DNA from: a bacterium
Lineage (GTDB): Bacteria; Spirochaetota; UBA4802; UBA5550
Assembly: GCA_024224995.1 (NCBI GenBank)
Contig: JAAENB010001248.1
Span: forward strand, 1-10,541
Reading direction: 5' to 3'
DNA: 10,541 nt
Part shown: positions 6,708-10,541 of the stretch, in pieces
How positions within the stretch are numbered: position 1 is the first letter of the stretch
Layout: every line of letters begins with the position of its first letter
Made by a program: the position numbers and the translations under genes
Notes under the pieces: model-generated
The model's input: the letters and a program-made list of their open reading frames with translations, nothing else
Database searches by the model: none
What the model was told of the DNA's origin: nothing

Positions 6708-7907
6708 ATGAAGAGATATATCAACAACAAATTTTCATATTCTTTTTTGCTTATGGCTGTAATCGTACTGATAATACAGCTGTTTTCGGCAGAACAATCA
6801 ACAGCAGCACGATGGAGCAATGGACTGCGGGAGATAGCGGGAAAGGATATAGCCCGGCTGGACCTATTTGACGATCTGGATGAGCAGTCCCTTGAACAGG
6901 CAATAGGCGGATCAATTGAATATTACAGCAAAATATCCCCGAAGCGGACCTTTGTTTTTGGCGGATATTCGTATAAACCGGAAGAGATGATCCGGTCATT
7001 GCGCCGTTTTTTGCGAATGTACCGGCGTTATGACGGAATGGAACGGGTGCGCCGCATGGCAGCGGAGTTTCACTTTTTTAAGGCCGGGAAAAAGCCGGGC
7101 AGCTCGGTTTTTACCGCCTATTATGAACCCATAATTAAAGGGAAGCTGCAGCCTACCCGGTATTTTAGTGCCCCTGTATACAAAAAGCCGCAGGACCTGG
7201 TTACGGTTAAATTAAAGGACTGGGCAAAAACCCAATACGGCAGCTCTCTAACACCTGCTCTGAAAAGAAACAGGAACATTAGCATAATTGGACGGATAAA
7301 AGGCGGGAAACTGGTTCCCTATCATACCAGGGCCGAGATAGTTTCCCGGAATTCAATTAAAGGGAAAGCCGGAGTACTCTGTTATATCAACCCCATAGAT
7401 CTTTTTTTTCTGCAAATCGAAGGATCGGGAATAATAGAATTGCCTGGTGGAAAACGAAAACAGCTTACCTATAGCGGCGACAATGGGCACGCGTTTGTGC
7501 CGGTAACAGGGCAGTTAAAAGGAAAATGCCGCCTGTCGAAGCAGTCCATTAAGAAATATTTGCTTCGCCACCCCGCGGAGATAAACCGGGTACTAAACCG
7601 TAATCCCCGGTATATCTTTTTCGATGAGGTAGAGCGCGGACCGCTTGGAAATATCAATGTGGCACTAACGCCGGGACGGTCAATCGCAATGGATACGGCA
7701 CGTATTCCCCGGGGAAGCCTGGCCTTTATACAAACAAAGAGGCAGGCCGTAAGCCGCTTTGTCCTGGTTCAGGATACGGGCTCATATATAACCGGCCACC
7801 GGGTAGACCTCTTCTGGGGAACGGGGCACAGCTCCGAAGCGAAAGCTTCTGTATTTAAGACAGAGGGAGACGTATTTCTGATAGTTGCAAAGAAGAGATA
7901 TTTATAG
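6708..7907 (+). CDS. mltA: MltA-type membrane-bound lytic murein transglycosylase
   Basis: Peptidoglycan-cleaving enzyme, expected to cut glycan strands between MurNAc and GlcNAc with formation of 1,6-anhydroMurNAc, in the periplasm. The protein has 399 aa. A hydrophobic segment at residues 8-27 acts as signal peptide or anchor. I see no lipobox, unlike E. coli MltA. Family motifs are intact: AYYEPI (137-142), IDLFFLQIEGSG (230-241), SGDNGHA (256-262), NPRYIFF (299-305), LTPGRSIAMD (320-329), and the 3D-type end VQDTG...HRVDLFWGTG. Asp367 in RVD is the likely catalytic residue. The start is uncertain: ATGs at 6684, 6696 and 6708 lie in a small repeat (MRSSMRSSMK). I choose 6708 because AGGAG precedes it and the signal peptide follows at once, although the spacer is only 4 nt. 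Turnover of the thin spirochaete wall during growth is the likely role. Confidence 0.88.
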   Translation: MKRYINNKFSYSFLLMAVIVLIIQLFSAEQSTAARWSNGLREIAGKDIARLDLFDDLDEQSLEQAIGGSIEYYSKISPKRTFVFGGYSYKPEEMIRSLRRFLRMYRRYDGMERVRRMAAEFHFFKAGKKPGSSVFTAYYEPIIKGKLQPTRYFSAPVYKKPQDLVTVKLKDWAKTQYGSSLTPALKRNRNISIIGRIKGGKLVPYHTRAEIVSRNSIKGKAGVLCYINPIDLFFLQIEGSGIIELPGGKRKQLTYSGDNGHAFVPVTGQLKGKCRLSKQSIKKYLLRHPAEINRVLNRNPRYIFFDEVERGPLGNINVALTPGRSIAMDTARIPRGSLAFIQTKRQAVSRFVLVQDTGSYITGHRVDLFWGTGHSSEAKASVFKTEGDVFLIVAKKRYL

Positions 7908-7939
7908 GCAATAGTCCGCGGTTAAAAAACGGAATTCCC

Positions 7940-7971
7940 CCCGGCAGCCGCCGAAACCGGGGACTGCCGGG
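7940..7971. terminator. GC-rich hairpin after the MltA gene
   Basis: CCCGGCAG (7940-7947) pairs with CTGCCGGG (7964-7971) around a 16-nt GC-rich loop, 32 nt after the stop. No T-run follows on the plus strand. On the minus strand TTTTTT follows after about 10 nt, so it could be a weak back-up stop for transcription from the right. Confidence 0.35.
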
Positions 7972-8019
7972 AAGATTTCCTGGAGGGTATTATATTCTGC
8001 AAAAAGTTAGCAGCTAAAT

Positions 8020-8053
8020 TAAAAAACTGCCGCAGGGATAAATCCCATGCGGC
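8020..8053 (-). terminator. Intrinsic terminator of the acetyl-CoA synthetase operon
   Basis: On the minus strand GCCGCA and GGGA pair with TCCC and TGCGGC around a short AT loop (one bulged base), and AGTTTTTT follows directly. It lies 40 nt past the stop of the beta-subunit gene. This is a textbook Rho-independent terminator. Confidence 0.85.
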
Positions 8054-8092
8054 GATCTAACCAGGGCATATATAACTCACGTGTAATAAAAA

Positions 8093-8773
8093 TTATTGCA
8101 CGGGGTTATTCAAAATAACAAGCGCGTCAACAGCAACGGGTTTATTACCCGAAATAATAAAAGGATTGATATCGATCTCGGCAATTTCATCGAATTTGTC
8201 GCCAAGTTCACCAATGCCCACAAGGGCTTTAACCAGGACCTCTTTATCAACAGCGGGGCTTCCCCTGAATTCATCGAGCAGTGACCTGGTCTTAATTTCA
8301 TCGATCATTTCCAGAGCGTCCAGTTCCGTAATAGGAGCGATCCTGAAAGTAACATCTTTAAGAACTTCAGTAAAGATACCGCCCAGGCCAAACATAACAC
8401 AGGGCCCAAACTGGGGATCCCTGCTAAGACCGATAACAAATTCACGGTTCCCTTTGATCATTTCCTGGACCAGAACACCGTCCAGTTCCATGCCGGAACC
8501 GGTAATTTCAGCATACGCCGCGGCGACCTCTTCTTCGGAAGCAAGGTTCAGTTTAACCATACCCATTTCTGTTTTATGCGTAAGGGCATGTGAGGCACCT
8601 TTAAGAACAACAGGGAAGCCGATGTCTTTCGCGAAGGAAACGGCCTCTTCCGCAGAAGTGGCCAGTTTTTCACGGGTAATGGGTACTCCGGCAGCCTCAA
8701 TAACAAGTTTTGAATTATATTCCGATAAAGCTTTTTGTCCGTTCTTTATTGCATTTTCAAGTATTTCTTTCAT
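8093..8773 (-). CDS. Acetate--CoA ligase (ADP-forming), beta subunit (ATP-grasp)
   Basis: Small subunit (226 aa) of ADP-forming acetyl-CoA synthetase, which converts acetyl-CoA (or another acyl-CoA) plus ADP and phosphate into acid, CoA and ATP in the cytoplasm. The protein is an ATP-grasp domain of normal length for separate beta subunits. It shows VVLKGASHALTHKTEMG (55-71), where His66 lies at the position I expect for the beta-subunit phosphohistidine. It also has LVQEMIKGNREFVIGLSRDP (101-120), the glycine-rich FGLGGIFTEVLKD (128-140) and EIDINPF (199-205). ATG 8773 has AGGAG 8 nt upstream. The gene follows the alpha-subunit gene by 29 nt and ends at a strong terminator, so the two are co-transcribed. 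Substrate range (acetyl-, aryl- or branched acyl-CoA) cannot be read from sequence. Confidence 0.92.
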   Translation of the reverse strand: MKEILENAIKNGQKALSEYNSKLVIEAAGVPITREKLATSAEEAVSFAKDIGFPVVLKGASHALTHKTEMGMVKLNLASEEEVAAAYAEITGSGMELDGVLVQEMIKGNREFVIGLSRDPQFGPCVMFGLGGIFTEVLKDVTFRIAPITELDALEMIDEIKTRSLLDEFRGSPAVDKEVLVKALVGIGELGDKFDEIAEIDINPFIISGNKPVAVDALVILNNPVQ

Positions 8774-8802
8774 CGTAAACGCTCCTGAAGTTTAATGATT
8801 TA

Positions 8803-10236
8803 TTAACACGTACACTCAATTCCCAGATTTTTTTTGTTGCTGCAATCCTTCCAGGCAGCTTCTTTTTCTTTTTTTTGAAGAGCAGCATAATATTCATACG
8901 ATACCGACAGAGCCCGAACAGCTTCTTCCGGAGTCTCAAAAAGAGGGATTTGAAATTTCTCCCGTATGCCAATCGTTTTCTTTACGGCATTTGGCGTATA
9001 AATAGCAGCGGGCTTGCTGTACACCTGGCACATTTTCACCAGTTCACTCATTGCGTCAATGACAAATTCACGCCAAACACTGGGAACCGGGAGCAGCCCG
9101 TCAACTTCATCAGCGGAAAGCAGAATTTCAAATATATCAAGATAGGTCTGGGGAGACATTGCCGGACCTAAATCTACGGGATTTGCAACATTGAATATTT
9201 GCCCGGTTTTGCTTAACTTCTCCTGTGTTTTTGGAGAAAGGGTAACCATTTCAAGTCCGGCTTCAATAAGGAAATCGGCAGTAATACCGCCAAAGGCGCC
9301 GGAGTTGGTAAAGACAGCGACCTTTTTTCCTTTCATGGGAGGCATATGAGTGAACATTTTTGGCAGAGAGTGAAGCTCCGTGATTGACTTGCACCGTATA
9401 ATACCGGATTGCTTGCAGGCGCTGTCGAAAATGGTGTCATTGTTTGCCATACCGGCAGTGTGAGACATGGCAGCACTGGCGCCTTCTTCCGTACGGCCGA
9501 CTTTATATATCAAAATTGGTTTTTTGGCTCTTTTCGCGGCATCCATAAGTTTGCGGCCGTTCCGGACACTTTCCAGGTACATGGCAATTACTTCGGTATT
9601 GTCCTGTTCAAAGTAATCGATAAAATCGGCCTCATCAACATCGCATTTATTCCCAATGCTGACCATTTTGTTTACCCCAACAACGTCCGAAGTAAGAGAT
9701 TCAAGGATAAGAACCCCAACACCGCCGCTCTGGATAACATAGGAGATTGTACCGGGATTGTCGTAGATTGCTCCAAGTTCCCCCAGGAGTTTGGGATCGA
9801 ACCCGTAAAAGCAGCAGAACCGGCCGTGAGCATTGAGAGTACCCAGGCAATTTGGACCCATGATCCTGATACCATTGGCCCGCGCCGTATCATCGATATC
9901 TTTCTGCATGATATCACCCTCGGTTCCCCCTTCGGAAAACCCCGCGCTTTCAATAATAACATGCTTGATGCCTTTAACGGCGCATTCTTTGATTACACCG
10001 GGAACATGTTTTGCGGCAACAATAACAACAGCAAGATCAACTTCACCGGGAATTTCCGTAAGGGCAGTATAGCCCGGGCAGCCGGCAACAGCTTCTCCTT
10101 TTTTATTTACGGCAAAGGTTTCACCTTTATATTTCAGAAAGCCTTTCAAAGCGTTGCAAATAGTGGCCCCAAGATTAAAAGGAGAGTTTGAAGCGCCAAC
10201 AACGGCAACAGTTTTTGGGGTAAAGAATTTTTCCAT
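8803..10236 (-). CDS. Acetate--CoA ligase (ADP-forming), alpha subunit
   Basis: Large subunit (477 aa) of ADP-forming acetyl-CoA synthetase, the energy-conserving step of acetate formation. Residues 5-130 form the CoA-binding Rossmann domain (VAVVGASNSPFNLG, IIESAGFSEGG, IRIMGPNCLG). Residues 155-295 form the succinyl-CoA-ligase-like domain: VIQSGGVG, SIGNKCDVDEADFIDYFEQD, and SHTAGMANND, where His259 is the expected phosphohistidine. Residues 300-455 are the third domain (VAVFTNSGAFGGITADF, ANPVDLGP). ATG 10236 has AGAGG 6 nt upstream. The last 25 residues (after YEYYAAL) form a charged tail ending in CTC with three cysteines, which I do not expect in this family. A perfect inverted repeat lies 39 nt before the start. 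Treponemes usually make acetate by phosphotransacetylase and acetate kinase, so this enzyme marks either an alternative route or amino-acid/aryl-acid fermentation. Confidence 0.92.
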   Translation of the reverse strand: MEKFFTPKTVAVVGASNSPFNLGATICNALKGFLKYKGETFAVNKKGEAVAGCPGYTALTEIPGEVDLAVVIVAAKHVPGVIKECAVKGIKHVIIESAGFSEGGTEGDIMQKDIDDTARANGIRIMGPNCLGTLNAHGRFCCFYGFDPKLLGELGAIYDNPGTISYVIQSGGVGVLILESLTSDVVGVNKMVSIGNKCDVDEADFIDYFEQDNTEVIAMYLESVRNGRKLMDAAKRAKKPILIYKVGRTEEGASAAMSHTAGMANNDTIFDSACKQSGIIRCKSITELHSLPKMFTHMPPMKGKKVAVFTNSGAFGGITADFLIEAGLEMVTLSPKTQEKLSKTGQIFNVANPVDLGPAMSPQTYLDIFEILLSADEVDGLLPVPSVWREFVIDAMSELVKMCQVYSKPAAIYTPNAVKKTIGIREKFQIPLFETPEEAVRALSVSYEYYAALQKKEKEAAWKDCSNKKNLGIECTC

Positions 10237-10274
10237 GTGAGACCTCTTAAAAAGCTTAATTGTGCATGTACGCG

Positions 10275-10364
10275 GGTCTGGAAGTATCCCCCTCTTCTAA
10301 ATGCTGTGGAACTCGCGTTGCTCAAACAGTCCTCACATTTAGAAGAGGGGGATACTTCCAGACC
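10275..10364. repeat. Perfect 29-bp inverted repeat with 32-nt centre
   Basis: The arms are 10275-10303 and 10336-10364 and are exact reverse complements. Each contains GTCTGGAAGTATCCCC or its complement. The centre is 10304-10335. No transposase is present, and no T-run makes it a terminator. Half-similar sequences follow each arm (see the direct repeat at 10312-10330 and 10373-10390). It is best described as a repeat or MITE-like element, or a large mRNA hairpin, in the leader region of the synthetase operon. Confidence 0.85.
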
Positions 10365-10390
10365 AGATGCAGCTCGCAATGCTATTCAGT
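10312..10390 (+). repeat. Imperfect direct repeat after each arm of the inverted repeat
   Basis: CTCGCGTTGCTCAAACAGT (10312-10330) and CTCGCAATGCTATTCAGT (10373-10390) share CTCGC, TGCT and CAGT in the same order with similar spacing, 61 nt apart. Each copy follows an arm of the large inverted repeat, suggesting that an arm-plus-tail unit was copied in inverted or tandem fashion. Confidence 0.45.
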
Positions 10391-10541
10391 TTCTGATCTA
10401 TTTTTCCCGGCCATCCGGTGTCTGAGCGGAGCCGAAGACCCGGCTTCGCTACTCTTAAAAAACTACACAAAAATCAATTTTTGTAATCATTGTGTTTTTT
10501 GATAAACACTGTTTATCTGTGAGGACATTGTTTTAAAAGGG
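10391..10541. other. Right-end non-coding region with two AT-rich palindromes
   Basis: No gene is supported here. The region holds a GC-rich block at 10410-10455 (GAGCGGAGCCGAAG, then CCCGGCTTCGCT) resembling words in the left-end repeat. It also holds ACAAAAAT-CA-ATTTTTGT at 10467-10484 and GATAAACA-C-TGTTTATC at 10501-10517. The next gene to the right lies outside the window. Confidence 0.5.
10501..10517. promoter_or_regulatory. 17-bp perfect palindrome, operator-like
   Basis: GATAAACA and TGTTTATC flank a central C in perfect symmetry. This is the size and form of a dimeric repressor site. It could control a gene beyond the right edge or, at 265 nt, the synthetase operon. The regulator is unknown. 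Confidence 0.4.

Noticed and set aside
8166..8795. 209-codon open frame on the plus strand
   Set aside because: It is antisense to the beta-subunit gene and Ser-rich, as expected for a shadow frame.
9409..10191. 260-codon open frame on the plus strand
   Set aside because: It lies wholly antisense to the clearly conserved synthetase alpha-subunit gene and has no recognisable motif.
10275..10364. CRISPR repeat or integron attC site
   Set aside because: There are only two arms, inverted rather than direct, with no regular spacer series and no attC core sites (GTTRRRY/RYYYAAC).
10260..10502. Overlapping small open frames on both strands over the inverted repeat
   Set aside because: Both strands encode near-identical peptides (SPSSKC, RRGGYFQT) only because the DNA is palindromic. 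They have no convincing ribosome binding site.

Overview
The window looks like ordinary chromosome of an anaerobic, fermentative bacterium, most likely a spirochaete of the Treponema group. This rests on a lipoprotein carrying three copies of a domain that resembles the 'atrophied bacterial Ig' family abundant in treponemes, a Treponema-like tandem ribbon-helix-helix regulator, and an anaerobe's iron-sulfur and acetate-forming genes. The genus is an inference from family resemblance, not a search result. Eight or nine protein genes can be supported. I see no rRNA, tRNA, CRISPR array, transposase or phage gene.

Layout, left to right. 1-308 is GC-rich, with short palindromes and CGGAG-type repeats, and looks like a dispersed-repeat area. 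309-1391 (minus) is a winged-helix-like plus double [4Fe-4S] ferredoxin protein. 1647-2120 (plus) is a tandem ribbon-helix-helix protein. 2261-2875 (plus) is an exported von Willebrand A-domain protein with its own sigma70-like promoter. 3084-4808 (plus) is a lipoprotein with a DUF5018-like domain, three Ig-like repeats and an unrecognised C-terminal beta domain, followed by a strong hairpin. 4988-5704 (plus) is a NapH/CcoG-like membrane ferredoxin behind a near-consensus promoter and ahead of an intrinsic terminator. 5779-6534 (minus) is a NYN-domain putative RNase with a basic low-complexity tail and a TTG start. 6708-7907 (plus), divergent from it, is an MltA-type lytic transglycosylase. 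8093-10236 (minus) is a two-gene operon for ADP-forming acetyl-CoA synthetase, alpha then beta, ended by a textbook terminator. 10237-10541 is non-coding and holds a perfect 29-bp inverted repeat and two AT-rich palindromes.

Most genes stand alone or in divergent or convergent pairs; the only clear operon is acetyl-CoA synthetase. A loose theme links three loci: the synthetase makes ATP from acyl-CoA, while the soluble ferredoxin protein and the membrane ferredoxin move electrons. That fits an anaerobic fermenter, but the sequence does not show that they work together. The vWA protein, the Ig-repeat lipoprotein and MltA belong to the cell envelope.

I did not find a convincing new multi-gene system. 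The items most worth a second look are the inverted-repeat element beside the synthetase operon, the GC-rich mosaic at the left end, the Cys-ending tail of the synthetase alpha subunit, and the orphan membrane ferredoxin.
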